A stretch of 64,000 nucleotides of DNA from contig NZ_BAAAHE010000014.1 in assembly GCF_039525035.1 (NCBI RefSeq), forward strand, positions 192,022-256,021, given 5' to 3'. Shown one piece after another: positions 35,512-43,523 of the stretch. Position 1 is the stretch's first letter; each line of letters opens with the position of its first letter. The notes under the pieces were generated by a model. The model ran no database searches, was not told the origin of the DNA, and saw nothing but the letters and a program-made list of their open reading frames with translations. The DNA is from Sporichthya brevicatena (GTDB lineage Bacteria > Actinomycetota > Actinomycetes > Sporichthyales > Sporichthyaceae). The position numbers and the translations under genes were made by a program.

Positions 35512-35585
35512 GGCTCACGACGGTAGGCGGCGCCGGGCCCGCCGTCAAAACCTGCAGCGATATTGGCGGCACCGACCGCCGGTGC

Positions 35586-35673
35586 CTTCACCGGCCACCC
35601 CGCCCCCTTCACCAGCCAGAACCCTCCTTCACCCGCCCGGCCGGGCCGGTGAAGCGGGGTCCGGCTGGTGAAG
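35586..35673. repeat. Inverted array of CTTCACC/GGTGAAG boxes
   Basis: CTTCACC at 35586-35592, 35607-35613 and 35627-35633, then GGTGAAG at 35648-35654 and 35667-35673, with starts 19-21 nt apart. CTTCACCAGCC (35607-35617) pairs with GGCTGGTGAAG (35663-35673). The central copies form an almost perfect 14-bp stem with no loop. It lies in the 239-nt gap between the divergent HAD and CoA-transferase genes. Confidence 0.6.
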
Positions 35674-35706
35674 CTGCGCCGGGACCGCCCTGGCGACGCC
35701 CCAGAT

Positions 35707-35731
35707 AATTCGATACAGTATTTAGCGATTC
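35707..35731. promoter_or_regulatory. Regulon box b (upstream of CoA-transferase operon)
   Basis: Left half AATTCGATA and right half TTAGCGATT match the shared 25-bp box closely. It ends 19 nt before the GTG at 35751. TACAGT inside the box could be the -10, so binding would block initiation. Confidence 0.65.
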
Positions 35732-35750
35732 GCCATCCCAGGGAGGTCGC

Positions 35751-36983
35751 GTGGCCGGTCCGATGACGGGCGTGCGGGTGCTCGAGGTCGCCCAGTACAC
35801 GTTCGTGCCGGCGGCCGGAGCGGTGCTCGCCGACTGGGGTGCGGAGGTCGTGAAGATCGAGCACGCCGAGCGCGGGGACGCGCAGCGCGGGCTGATCAAG
35901 CTCCGGGGCTACGACGCCTACAGCCAGGGCTCGTCGTTCGTCCCGGTCATGGAGGGCCCGAACCGCGGCAAGCGCAGCGTCGGGCTCGATCTGGGCAACC
36001 CGGCGGCGCGACCGGTCCTCGAGGAGCTTCTCCGCCGCAGCGACGTCTTTCTCACCAACTACCTGCCGGGCGCACGGGCGAAGCTGGGCATCGACGTCGA
36101 GGACGTGCGCGCGATCAATCCCGACATCGTCTACGTCCGCGGCAGCGGGTTCGGCCAGCGCGGGCCCGAGGCCGACAAGGGCGGCTACGACAGCACCGCG
36201 TTCTGGGCCCGGGGCGGCAGCGCGGCCGGCGCGACGCCGCCCGGCGCCGACGACCTCACGCGCATGCCCGCCGGCGCGTACGGCGACTCGACCGGCGGCC
36301 TCACGATCGCCGGCGGCGTCGCGGCCGCGTTGTTCAAACGGGCGACGACGGGGGAGACGTCGGTCGTCGACGTCTCGCTGCTCGGTGTCGGCGCCTGGGC
36401 GACGCAGTTCAGCGTCAACCTCGCTCTGCTGGCCGGCGGCCCGCTGCCCGAGAAGAACCGCCCGCGCCACGGCTCGGTGTCGAACCCGCTGACCGGCGCG
36501 TACCGCACCGCGGACGACCGCTGGATCGAACTGATGATGCTTCAGCCCGGTCGCTACTGGGGGGAGTTCTGCGCCGCCGTCGGCCGCGAGGACCTCACGA
36601 CCGACGAGCGCTTCGCGACGACCGAGGCGCTGATGGCCAACGCCCCCGCCGCGGGCGAGATCGTCGCCGACGTCATCGCCGCGCGACCGCTGGCCGAGTG
36701 GCTCGACGTCCTCGGCAAGATCTCCGGCCAGTGGGGCGTCGTGCAGAACGCCTGGGAGGTCGGGCAGGACCCGGCGCTCCGCGCCAACGGCGGCATCGTG
36801 CCCGTCGTCGACGCGGACGGCGTGGAGCGCGAGCTCGTCGCCAACCCCGTGCAGTTCGACGAGAGCCCGCCGCAGGTGAAGCGCGCGCCGCAGTTCGCCG
36901 AGCACACCGACGAGGTCCTGCGCGAGCTCGGCCTCTCCGACGAGGACCTCATCGCCCTCAAGATCGCCGGAGCCGCCACGTGA
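35751..36983 (+). CDS. CoA-transferase, family III (CaiB/BaiF)
   Basis: 410 aa, usual family length. GVRVLEVAQYTFVPAAGAVLADWGAEVVKIEH starts near residue 6 and LDLGNPAARPVLEELLRRSDVFLTNYLPGA is typical. The region with the catalytic acidic residue (PAGAYGDSTGG) is in the expected place, near residue 175. It transfers CoA between acyl-CoA and a free acid. The GTG start has a clear GGGAGG Shine-Dalgarno. It overlaps the next gene by 4 nt and probably activates the same substrate class as the acyl-CoA synthetase downstream. Confidence 0.92.
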   Translation: MAGPMTGVRVLEVAQYTFVPAAGAVLADWGAEVVKIEHAERGDAQRGLIKLRGYDAYSQGSSFVPVMEGPNRGKRSVGLDLGNPAARPVLEELLRRSDVFLTNYLPGARAKLGIDVEDVRAINPDIVYVRGSGFGQRGPEADKGGYDSTAFWARGGSAAGATPPGADDLTRMPAGAYGDSTGGLTIAGGVAAALFKRATTGETSVVDVSLLGVGAWATQFSVNLALLAGGPLPEKNRPRHGSVSNPLTGAYRTADDRWIELMMLQPGRYWGEFCAAVGREDLTTDERFATTEALMANAPAAGEIVADVIAARPLAEWLDVLGKISGQWGVVQNAWEVGQDPALRANGGIVPVVDADGVERELVANPVQFDESPPQVKRAPQFAEHTDEVLRELGLSDEDLIALKIAGAAT

Positions 36984-37291
36984 GAGCCGCCATCGGTCAG
37001 ACGCTCACCAGCACCGTCGACGCGACGACGGTCGTCGTCGTGCGCTGGCCTGACGCCGACGTCGACCTCACCTGCGGCGGGGCCCCGATGGTCGACCCCA
37101 AGGGCCCGGACGCCGGCGCCACCGCCGAGCTCGACCCCGCCCAGTCCGCCGGCACGCAGCTCGGCAAGCGTTACGTCGTCGACGGTCTCGACCTTGAGCT
37201 CCTCTGCACCAAGGCCGGAACGGGCACGCTCGCGGCCAACGGCACCGCGCTGGAGATCAAGACCGCCAAGCCGCTGCCCGCCTCGGACTGA
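36980..37291 (+). CDS. Small protein between CoA-transferase and acyl-CoA synthetase genes
   Basis: 103 aa, GTG start with a 4-nt overlap, no signal peptide or membrane segment. It contains DVDLTCGGAPM and LDLELLCTKAGTGTL, giving two Cys about 48 residues apart. I do not recognise the family. The strict overlap with the CoA-transferase and the 6-nt gap to the synthetase imply a shared role, perhaps a subunit or an acyl-handling protein. Confidence 0.65.
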   Translation: MRAAIGQTLTSTVDATTVVVVRWPDADVDLTCGGAPMVDPKGPDAGATAELDPAQSAGTQLGKRYVVDGLDLELLCTKAGTGTLAANGTALEIKTAKPLPASD

Positions 37292-37297
37292 GCCGTC

Positions 37298-38749
37298 ATG
37301 CACCTGACGATGCTGCTCGACATGGCCGTCGACGGTTTCGGTGACCGTGTCGTCGTCGGCCGTCGGGACGGCGGCCTGACGCCGCGTCAGCTTCAGTCGC
37401 TCGCACAGGGTGGCGCCCGTCTCGTCACCGAGCAGAAGGCCGACGCGATCGTCTACCTCGCGGTGAACGGCCCCGCGTTCCCGGTCGCGCTGTTCGCGGC
37501 CGCGTACGCCGGGGTCCCGCTGGTCCCGGTCAACTACCGCCTCGGCGCCGAGCAACTCGACGGCATCCTCGCCCGGCACCCCGACGCGCTCGTCGTCGCC
37601 GACGCCGGCACCGGACTGACCCCGGACCAGTTCCTCGCGGCCGCGGCGCAGGAGCCCGCCGACGTCGTGACGGCGGAGGGCCCGGCCGTCGTCATCTACA
37701 CCAGCGGGACCACCTCGGCCCCGAAGGGCGTCCTGCTCCGCCACGAGAACCTGGTCTCGTACGTCTTCGGCACCGTGGAGTTCGCCGGGGCCGACGAGGA
37801 CGAGGCGACCCTGATGAGCGTCCCGCCGTACCACATCGCGGGGGTCTCGAACGTCCTGTCCAACCTCTACGCCGGCCGCCGGGTGGTGACGCTGCCGGCG
37901 TTCGACCCGGGGGAGTGGCTGGCCACCGTCCGCGCGGAGCGCATCACCCACGCGATGGTCGTCCCCACGATGCTGGCCCGGATCATGGCCGGTTCCGACG
38001 ACCGGTCAGTCCCGTCGCTGCGCTCCCTCGCCTACGGCGGCGCCGCGATGCCGCCCCAGGTCATCGAGGCGGCGCTGCGGGCCTGGCCGGACGTCGATTT
38101 CGTCAACGCCTACGGACTCACCGAGACCAGCTCGACCGTCGCGGTCCTCGGCCCCGCCGAGCACCGGGCGGCGATCGCGTCGGACGACCCCGAGGTCCGC
38201 GCCCGCCTGCACTCGGCCGGCCGCCCCGTGCCGGGCGTCGAGATCGAGATCCGCGACGACGCCGGCGCCGTCGTCGCACCCGGCACCCCGGGCCGCATCT
38301 GGATCCGCGGTGAGCAGGTCTCCGGCGAGTACGCCGGCAGCGGCTCCGCGGTCGACGAGCGCGGCTTCTTCGACACCCGCGACTCCGGCCGCCTCGACGC
38401 CGAGGGCTACCTGTTCGTCACCGGCCGGGTGGACGACACGATCATCCGGGGCGGGGAGAACATCGCCCCGGCCGAGATCGAGGACGTCCTGCTCCGCCAC
38501 CCCGCGGTCGCGGACGCGGCGGTCGTCGGGGTCCCCGACCCGGAGTGGGGGCAGCGCCTCGAAGCCGTCGTGGTCCCGGCCCGGGACGTCGAGCCGGACG
38601 CCGAGGCGCTGCGCACCCACGTCCGCTCGACGCTGCGGGGCTCGAAGACCCCGGACCGCATCGTCTTCCGGTCCGAGCTGCCCCGGACCCCGACGGGCAA
38701 GCTGCTGCGTCGCGAGGTCCTCGCCGAGTTGCAGGGCCGGCCGGGCTAG
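37298..38749 (+). CDS. Acyl-CoA synthetase (AMP-forming, FadD-like)
   Basis: 483-aa adenylate-forming ligase. The P-loop YTSGTTSAPKGVLLRH is near residue 135, AYGLTETSSTVAVLGP follows, and the hinge/A8 region GRVDDTIIRGGENIAPAEIE is near 370. The final Lys is in RTPTGKLLRREVL. It converts a carboxylic acid to its CoA ester via acyl-adenylate. It is shorter than long-chain FadD proteins, which suggests a medium, cyclic or aromatic acid. The convergent thiolase gene ends 12 nt downstream. Confidence 0.92.
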   Translation: MHLTMLLDMAVDGFGDRVVVGRRDGGLTPRQLQSLAQGGARLVTEQKADAIVYLAVNGPAFPVALFAAAYAGVPLVPVNYRLGAEQLDGILARHPDALVVADAGTGLTPDQFLAAAAQEPADVVTAEGPAVVIYTSGTTSAPKGVLLRHENLVSYVFGTVEFAGADEDEATLMSVPPYHIAGVSNVLSNLYAGRRVVTLPAFDPGEWLATVRAERITHAMVVPTMLARIMAGSDDRSVPSLRSLAYGGAAMPPQVIEAALRAWPDVDFVNAYGLTETSSTVAVLGPAEHRAAIASDDPEVRARLHSAGRPVPGVEIEIRDDAGAVVAPGTPGRIWIRGEQVSGEYAGSGSAVDERGFFDTRDSGRLDAEGYLFVTGRVDDTIIRGGENIAPAEIEDVLLRHPAVADAAVVGVPDPEWGQRLEAVVVPARDVEPDAEALRTHVRSTLRGSKTPDRIVFRSELPRTPTGKLLRREVLAELQGRPG

Positions 38750-38761
38750 GGCGACGGGCCG

Positions 38762-39946
38762 TCAGCCGGTGAGCAGGACGGCCCCGGCCACCGGGCCGCC
38801 GCCGTTCGCGACCACCGCGACCTCGGCGCCGGGGACCTGGCGGCCGGCCGCGGCGCCGCGGAGTTGGAGGACAGCCTCCTGCAGAAGCCCGTAGCCGTGC
38901 AGGCGCCCGCCGGAGAGCTGGCCGCCGTTGGTGTTCAGCGGCAGTGTCCCGTCGAGGGCGATGTTCGCCCCGCCCTCCAGGAACGCGCCCGCCTCGCCGT
39001 GGCCGCAGAAGCCGAGCGCCTCCAGCCACACCAGCGCGAGGATCGAGAACCCGTCGTAGAGCTGGGCGACGTCGACGTCGGACGGCTGGAGGTCGGTGCG
39101 GCTCCACAGGTGCCGGGCCGCGCCCTGCGCCGGCATCGAGGCCAAGTCCGCGTACTGGTCCCACGACGGACGGCCGGTCAACGCCGTTCCGACGGCCTCG
39201 ACGCGCACCGCGCCGTGCGGGGCGTCGGGGGCGTGGGCGGCCGTGGAGACGATCAGCGCGGTCGAGCCGTCGACGGGGACGTCGCAGTCGAGCAGGCACA
39301 GCGGCGTGGAGATCATGCGCGCCGCGAGGTAGTCCTCGATGCTCAGGGGAGCGGTGTACACCGCGGCGTCGGGGTCGAGCGCCGCGTGCCGACGGGCCGT
39401 CACGGCGATCTGCCCGAGCTGCTCGCGCGTCGTGCCGAACTCGTGCATGTGCCGCATCGCGACCGGGGCGATCCAGTTCGCGGGTGAGATCCCGCCGAAC
39501 GGCTGGCTCCAGACGCCGTAGCTGCCGGCCTGCTCCAGCCCCGGCAGCACCGAGCCGCGGCCGAGGGCGCCCTGGGCGGAGGACTCGGTGACGGTCCGGT
39601 AGACGAGCACGTGCCGCGCCAAACCGGTCGAGACCGCCATCATCGCCGAGACGAGCGCCCCGAGCTGCCCGGGCAGTTCGCCCGATCCCTGAAACCACGT
39701 CAGGTTCAGCCGCAGGGCGTCCTGCACCTCCGCGGGCGGGGGACCGCCGTAGCCTCGGGAGGTGTCCGCGTAGCCGCCGGGATAGGTGCAGAGACCGTCG
39801 ACGTCCTCGGGCCGCAGCCCGGCGTCCGCGATCGCGCCGAGGGCGGCCTCCACCGTCAGGTCGAGCGCCGAGCGACCCAGCCGCCGCCCCACCGCCGACC
39901 GCGCGACGCCGCTGATCACGGAGTCGCGCTCGAACCGCTCACCCAT
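38762..39946 (-). CDS. Thiolase-fold protein (Ltp2-like, probable aldolase partner)
   Basis: 394 aa, thiolase superfamily, SCP-x/lipid-transfer branch. The C-terminal NTNGGQLSGGRLHGYG motif is present. The region that carries the nucleophilic Cys in true thiolases reads LGALVSAMMAVSTG, with no Cys. That loss is typical of Ltp2-type retro-aldolases acting on sterol side chains, which pair with a DUF35 protein. The ATG at 39946 overlaps the DUF35 gene by 8 nt. It likely cleaves a beta-hydroxyacyl-CoA. Confidence 0.85.
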   Translation of the reverse strand: MGERFERDSVISGVARSAVGRRLGRSALDLTVEAALGAIADAGLRPEDVDGLCTYPGGYADTSRGYGGPPPAEVQDALRLNLTWFQGSGELPGQLGALVSAMMAVSTGLARHVLVYRTVTESSAQGALGRGSVLPGLEQAGSYGVWSQPFGGISPANWIAPVAMRHMHEFGTTREQLGQIAVTARRHAALDPDAAVYTAPLSIEDYLAARMISTPLCLLDCDVPVDGSTALIVSTAAHAPDAPHGAVRVEAVGTALTGRPSWDQYADLASMPAQGAARHLWSRTDLQPSDVDVAQLYDGFSILALVWLEALGFCGHGEAGAFLEGGANIALDGTLPLNTNGGQLSGGRLHGYGLLQEAVLQLRGAAAGRQVPGAEVAVVANGGGPVAGAVLLTG

Positions 39947-40358
39947 CGGCGGGCCGGAAGACGGGGTAGAAGACGTCGTGGCGGTGGACGAACGCCACCT
40001 GGACGCGCTGACCGATGCGGACGTCCTCGGCCGCGCAGCCGACGACGTTCGTGCTCAGCCGGAGCCCGGGCTGCTCGTCGAGCTCGACGATCGCGTAGAC
40101 GTACGGCTCCTGATCGGGCACCCACTGCTGGACGTTGACGGTGAACGTCGCGACGGTGCCGCGGCCGGACAGCGCCTGCGGTGCGACGGACGCCGAGGAG
40201 CACTGCGGGCACCGCGGCGAGGGCGGGTGCAGCCAGTACCCGCAGTCGTCGCACCGCAGCATGCGCAGCACGCCGTCGCCCCCGGCCGCCCAGAAGAACC
40301 GGTGCAGCGGGTCGTCGGCGGGTCGGGCGCGGACGAGGAGGGGGTCGTCGACGATCAC
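39939..40358 (-). CDS. DUF35 OB-fold / zinc-ribbon protein, partner of thiolase
   Basis: 139 aa. The zinc ribbon is visible as RCDDCGYW with a second pair in PRCPQCSS (four Cys, about residues 36-54), followed by an OB-fold with GRGTVATFTVN. In sterol degradation such proteins bind and activate the aldolase/thiolase encoded next to them. The GTG start overlaps the SDR stop by 4 nt. Its position directly before an Ltp2-like gene is the classic arrangement. Confidence 0.9.
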   Translation of the reverse strand: MIVDDPLLVRARPADDPLHRFFWAAGGDGVLRMLRCDDCGYWLHPPSPRCPQCSSASVAPQALSGRGTVATFTVNVQQWVPDQEPYVYAIVELDEQPGLRLSTNVVGCAAEDVRIGQRVQVAFVHRHDVFYPVFRPADG

Positions 40359-41209
40359 GGGTGGAACGCCGCCGTCTTCAGGTAACCGCCTGCGTCGATG
40401 CGCAGCTGAAGCCCTGTCACGTACCGGGACTCGTCGGAGGCGAGGTAGACCACCGCCGAGCTGACGTCCTCGACCTCGACGAACGGCACCGGCATCGCCT
40501 GCATCGCGGGGAACGCGCGCTCGGCGTCCTCCCGGGTCGGGTCGGCCAGGTCCGGCCGGAACAGCCGGTACATCCCGGAGTTCTGCAGCATCGGGGTGTC
40601 GACGTTGGTCGGGTGGATGCAGTTGACGCGGATCTGCTGCGGCGCCAGCACGGTCGCGAGTTCGTGGACGTACTGCGCCAGCGCGACCTTGGCGTACTTG
40701 TAGCCCACCGCGCCGGGGCCGCCGTTGCCGCCGCCGCGCGGGCGCAGCGCGGTCAGGGAGCCGGTGGCGATCACCGAGGCGCCGGGCCCGAGGTGGGGGA
40801 CCGCCGCGTTGATCGTCGCGATCGCGCCGAGCAGGTCGACGTCGACGGCGTCGAGCAGGGCCTGGATCCCGCGGTCCTCCCCGAGCGGTGCGATCCCGGC
40901 CTGGGCGACGACGACGTCGAGACGGCCGAACTCCGCGAGCGTGCGCGCGACGGCGGCCCGGACCGCCGCGGGGTCCCGGACGTCGGCGGTGATCGCGAGC
41001 GTCCGCCGGTCGTGCTGCTCGACCAGCGCGACGGTCTCGGCGAGATCGGCCGGGGTGGCGAGCGGGTACGGGGCGGAGTCGATGTCGGCGCAGATGTCGA
41101 GGGCGACGACGTCCGCACCCTCCGCGGCGAGGGCGACCGCGTGCGCCCGTCCCTGCCCCCGGGCCGCGCCGGTGATCAGCGCGACCTTGCCGGTGACGCG
41201 TCCGCTCAT
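40355..41209 (-). CDS. Mycofactocin-coupled SDR family oxidoreductase
   Basis: 284-aa SDR with TGAARGQG at about residues 14-21 and catalytic YKYAK. The insertion after the second strand (DICADIDSAPYPLATPADL) marks the mycofactocin-coupled subfamily, which holds NAD(H) tightly and passes electrons to mycofactocin. It oxidises a secondary alcohol or similar. The ATG at 41209 overlaps the GntR stop by 4 nt. Two more such SDRs are encoded at 51817 and 59586, the latter closest in sequence. Confidence 0.9.
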   Translation of the reverse strand: MSGRVTGKVALITGAARGQGRAHAVALAAEGADVVALDICADIDSAPYPLATPADLAETVALVEQHDRRTLAITADVRDPAAVRAAVARTLAEFGRLDVVVAQAGIAPLGEDRGIQALLDAVDVDLLGAIATINAAVPHLGPGASVIATGSLTALRPRGGGNGGPGAVGYKYAKVALAQYVHELATVLAPQQIRVNCIHPTNVDTPMLQNSGMYRLFRPDLADPTREDAERAFPAMQAMPVPFVEVEDVSSAVVYLASDESRYVTGLQLRIDAGGYLKTAAFHP

Positions 41210-41964
41210 TCCATCAGGTCCAGGACGGACTTCGCTCCCGGCGCGGAGAGCAGGTGGGCGTCCCCGGCCTGGAGGTGACGCCGCCACAGATCCTCGGCGC
41301 CGGCGACGTCGCGGGCCGCGATCAGGTCGATCAGCTTGCGGTGCGCGCGGTGCGCGAGCTCCAGCCCCTCGCGGGTGCTGATCTCGGACCCGTGCGCGGC
41401 GAGGAAGCGGTCGGACTGGACCTGGATGATCCGGTTGGTCACCGACGTCAGCACGTCGTAGGTCAGACACCCCGTCAGTTGTACGACCAGGTGGTGGAAA
41501 CGCCCGTGCGCGCGGCTGGCCTGGGCCGGGTCGCCCATCACGGCGGCCTCCTCGGCCAGCGCCCCGCGGAGCACGGCGACGATCTCCGGCGTCCCGCGCT
41601 CGGCGAGCAGGCCGGCGGCCGGGGCCTCGAGCATCACGCGCGCGCGGTGGACGTCGGCGAGCGTCGCGCCCTCGTACTGCAGCAGCAGGCCGATGTAGCG
41701 GGAGACCATCGGGACGGCGGGCGTCCGGATGCGGGCGCCACCCCCGGCACCGCGGCGGACCACGAGCAGGCCCTCGGACTCCAGGATGCGCAGCGCCTCC
41801 CGGACGGTGGTCCGCGCGACGCCCATCTCGGCCATCAACTGGTCCTCGGGCGGCAGCGGATCGTCGGCCTCGAGCTCGCCGGTGACGATCTTGCGGCGCA
41901 GAGTGCGAGCCACGATCTCGGCGGCCTTCGGCAGCCGGATCGTCTCCAGCTTCGTGGTCGCCAC
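41206..41964 (-). CDS. GntR/FadR-type (FCD domain) transcriptional regulator
   Basis: 252 aa. N-terminal winged helix-turn-helix with LPPEDQLMAEMGVARTTVREALRILESEGL (about residues 36-65). A helical FCD-type effector domain has AHGRFHHLVVQLTG and later His residues suited to a metal or acyl-CoA site. GTG start with a GAGGAG Shine-Dalgarno. It is the first gene of the minus-strand operon. The regulon box at 41991-42015 lies just upstream, so it may control itself and the divergent acyl-CoA dehydrogenase. Confidence 0.9.
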   Translation of the reverse strand: MATTKLETIRLPKAAEIVARTLRRKIVTGELEADDPLPPEDQLMAEMGVARTTVREALRILESEGLLVVRRGAGGGARIRTPAVPMVSRYIGLLLQYEGATLADVHRARVMLEAPAAGLLAERGTPEIVAVLRGALAEEAAVMGDPAQASRAHGRFHHLVVQLTGCLTYDVLTSVTNRIIQVQSDRFLAAHGSEISTREGLELAHRAHRKLIDLIAARDVAGAEDLWRRHLQAGDAHLLSAPGAKSVLDLME

Positions 41965-41990
41965 GGGCGCGCTCCTCTCGTTTGCCGAAA

Positions 41991-42015
41991 AAATCGTATC
42001 AGGAATAAGCTATTT
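41991..42015. promoter_or_regulatory. Regulon box c (GntR / acyl-CoA dehydrogenase divergent region)
   Basis: AAATCGTAT at the left and TAAGCTATTT at the right. It ends 3 nt before the ATG at 42019. TAAGCT inside it, 7 nt upstream of that ATG, looks like a -10 for a leaderless transcript. A regulator bound here would cover promoter and start together. Confidence 0.6.
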
Positions 42016-42018
42016 CTC

Positions 42019-43137
42019 ATGACGCCGGCTGACGAGCTTCGCGCCGTACTCGCCTCGATGCCCGACGACTTGCGCCGTGGCCCCGCCGCCGACTTCGACG
42101 AGATGCTCGCCGCCCAGCGGTGGCTGGCCTCGGTCGGGTGGGTCGCGCCCGGCTGGCCCGTCGAGCACGGCGGTCGCGGTCTCGGCGTTGCCGACCGCAT
42201 CGCCTGCGACGCCGAGTACGCCGCGGCGGACGTCCCGCTGCCCGCGGGCATCCTCGGGCTCGCCAACGTCGGCCCCGCGCTGATGGAGTTCGGCACCCCC
42301 GAGCAGCAGGCGCACCTGCCGCGGATCCTCGACGGCTCCGAGATCTGGTGCCAGGGCTTCAGCGAGCCGGGCGCGGGCAGTGACCTCGCCGGTCTGCGCA
42401 CCCGCGCGCGCCCAGCGGGGGAGAGCTTCGACGACGGATTCGTGATTGACGGTCAGAAAGTCTGGACCTCGCACGGCATGCACGCGACGCACTGCATGCT
42501 GCTCGTCCGCACGGACCCGGACGCCCCGAAGCACAAGGGCATCTCGGTGCTGCTCGTCCCGATGGACGCGCCGGGCGTCGAGCGGCGTCCGATCCGCATG
42601 ATCTCCGGTGACTCCGAGTTCGCCGAGGTGTTCCTCACCGGCGTCCGCGTCCCCGCGTCGGCGCTGCTCGGCCCGCTGCACGGGGGCTGGGGGGTCACGG
42701 TCCGGACGCTGGTGCACGAGCGGACCGGCGTCCTCTCCCGCGCCGCGGAGCTGGAGAACCGCGCCCGCCAGGTCGCGCTGGCGACGGCCGACCTCGACCC
42801 GCTCGACCGCGACGAGGTCGTGCGCCGCTACGTCGAGGCGCGCGTCCTCGGCCAGCTCGGGCAGGCGACTCTCGCTCGGGGCGAGGCCGGCCACGACACC
42901 GCCGGCCTGCAGGCGCTGATCAAGCTGTCGTGGGGGCTGACCGACCGCGCCCTCGCCGAGACCGCCCTCGACGTCGTCGGGCTCCCCGCCACCGTCGGGT
43001 CGGCCGGCCCCGGCGCCGCCCCCAGCGACCTCGCCTGGCGCTGGCTGAACACCCGGGCCTCGACGATCGCCGCCGGGACCACCGAGGTGCTCAAGGACCT
43101 CGTCGCCGAGCGCGTCCTCGGCCTCCCGCGCTCCTGA
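42019..43137 (+). CDS. Acyl-CoA dehydrogenase
   Basis: 372 aa. The middle domain has WCQGFSEPGAGSDLAGLRTRA (about residues 112-132) and VIDGQKVWTSHGMHATHC. The C-terminal LNTRASTIAAGTTEVLKDLVAERVLGLP is the FAD/quaternary contact typical of bacterial steroid and alicyclic-acid dehydrogenases. Leaderless initiation is likely. It is monocistronic, followed by a 58-bp palindrome. The product of 46087-47277 has similar motifs. Confidence 0.92.
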   Translation: MTPADELRAVLASMPDDLRRGPAADFDEMLAAQRWLASVGWVAPGWPVEHGGRGLGVADRIACDAEYAAADVPLPAGILGLANVGPALMEFGTPEQQAHLPRILDGSEIWCQGFSEPGAGSDLAGLRTRARPAGESFDDGFVIDGQKVWTSHGMHATHCMLLVRTDPDAPKHKGISVLLVPMDAPGVERRPIRMISGDSEFAEVFLTGVRVPASALLGPLHGGWGVTVRTLVHERTGVLSRAAELENRARQVALATADLDPLDRDEVVRRYVEARVLGQLGQATLARGEAGHDTAGLQALIKLSWGLTDRALAETALDVVGLPATVGSAGPGAAPSDLAWRWLNTRASTIAAGTTEVLKDLVAERVLGLPRS

Positions 43138-43168
43138 CGCCCTCCCGACCCGCCCTGACCTGCCGCGA

Positions 43169-43226
43169 TGTCAAGAAAGGGTGACACCCCTTACTGCGCA
43201 GTAAGGGGTGTCACCCTTTCTTGACA
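43169..43226. terminator. 58-bp perfect palindrome between convergent genes
   Basis: Two 29-nt arms with no loop, centred at 43197/43198 (ACTGC|GCAGT). Each arm contains the smaller odd palindrome GGGTGACACCC. The outer part ends with CCCTTTCTTGACA on both strands, a weak T-rich tail, so it can terminate both the acyl-CoA dehydrogenase (plus) and ferredoxin (minus) transcripts. Related elements are at 52964-53044 and 61320-61369. Confidence 0.8.
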
Positions 43227-43250
43227 GCGGCCGGGGACCGCGGCGGCGCG

Positions 43251-43445
43251 CTACTCGAAGAAGACCTTGATCGCGCGCTCGGGGCACTCGGCGGCGCCGC
43301 GGAAGGCAGCCTCACCGTGCTCGTCGTCGATCTCGAACTCGCCGCCGACGTTGTAGCCCTCGTCGTCGAGGACGTAGACCTCGGGGGCGAGCGCGAAACA
43401 GCGGGCGTTGCCCTGGCAGACCTCGCGGTCGACCTTGACTCTCAT
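43251..43445 (-). CDS. 3Fe-4S ferredoxin (P450-type)
   Basis: 64-aa electron carrier. The cysteines are in VCQGNARCFALAPEV and AAECPERAIKV, three in total (about residues 10, 16 and 53), matching one-cluster ferredoxins that feed bacterial P450s. ATG at 43445 has a GGAGGA Shine-Dalgarno. It is divergent from the amidohydrolase/P450 operon and shares regulon box d, so it most likely serves the P450 encoded at 44681. A ferredoxin reductase is not in the window. Confidence 0.92.
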   Translation of the reverse strand: MRVKVDREVCQGNARCFALAPEVYVLDDEGYNVGGEFEIDDEHGEAAFRGAAECPERAIKVFFE

Positions 43446-43470
43446 GCGTCCTCCCGGTTGCCGGGCGAAT

Positions 43471-43495
43471 AATTCGGTATAAGATAAAGCGACCC
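43471..43495. promoter_or_regulatory. Regulon box d (ferredoxin / amidohydrolase-P450 divergent region)
   Basis: Left half AATTCGGTA and right half AAAGCGAcc match the shared box. It is centred between the ferredoxin start (43445, minus) and the amidohydrolase start (43524, plus). TATA-like hexamers on both strands lie inside it. Confidence 0.65.
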
Positions 43496-43523
43496 AGCGC
43501 CAGGGACAACCGAGACCGCCGAG

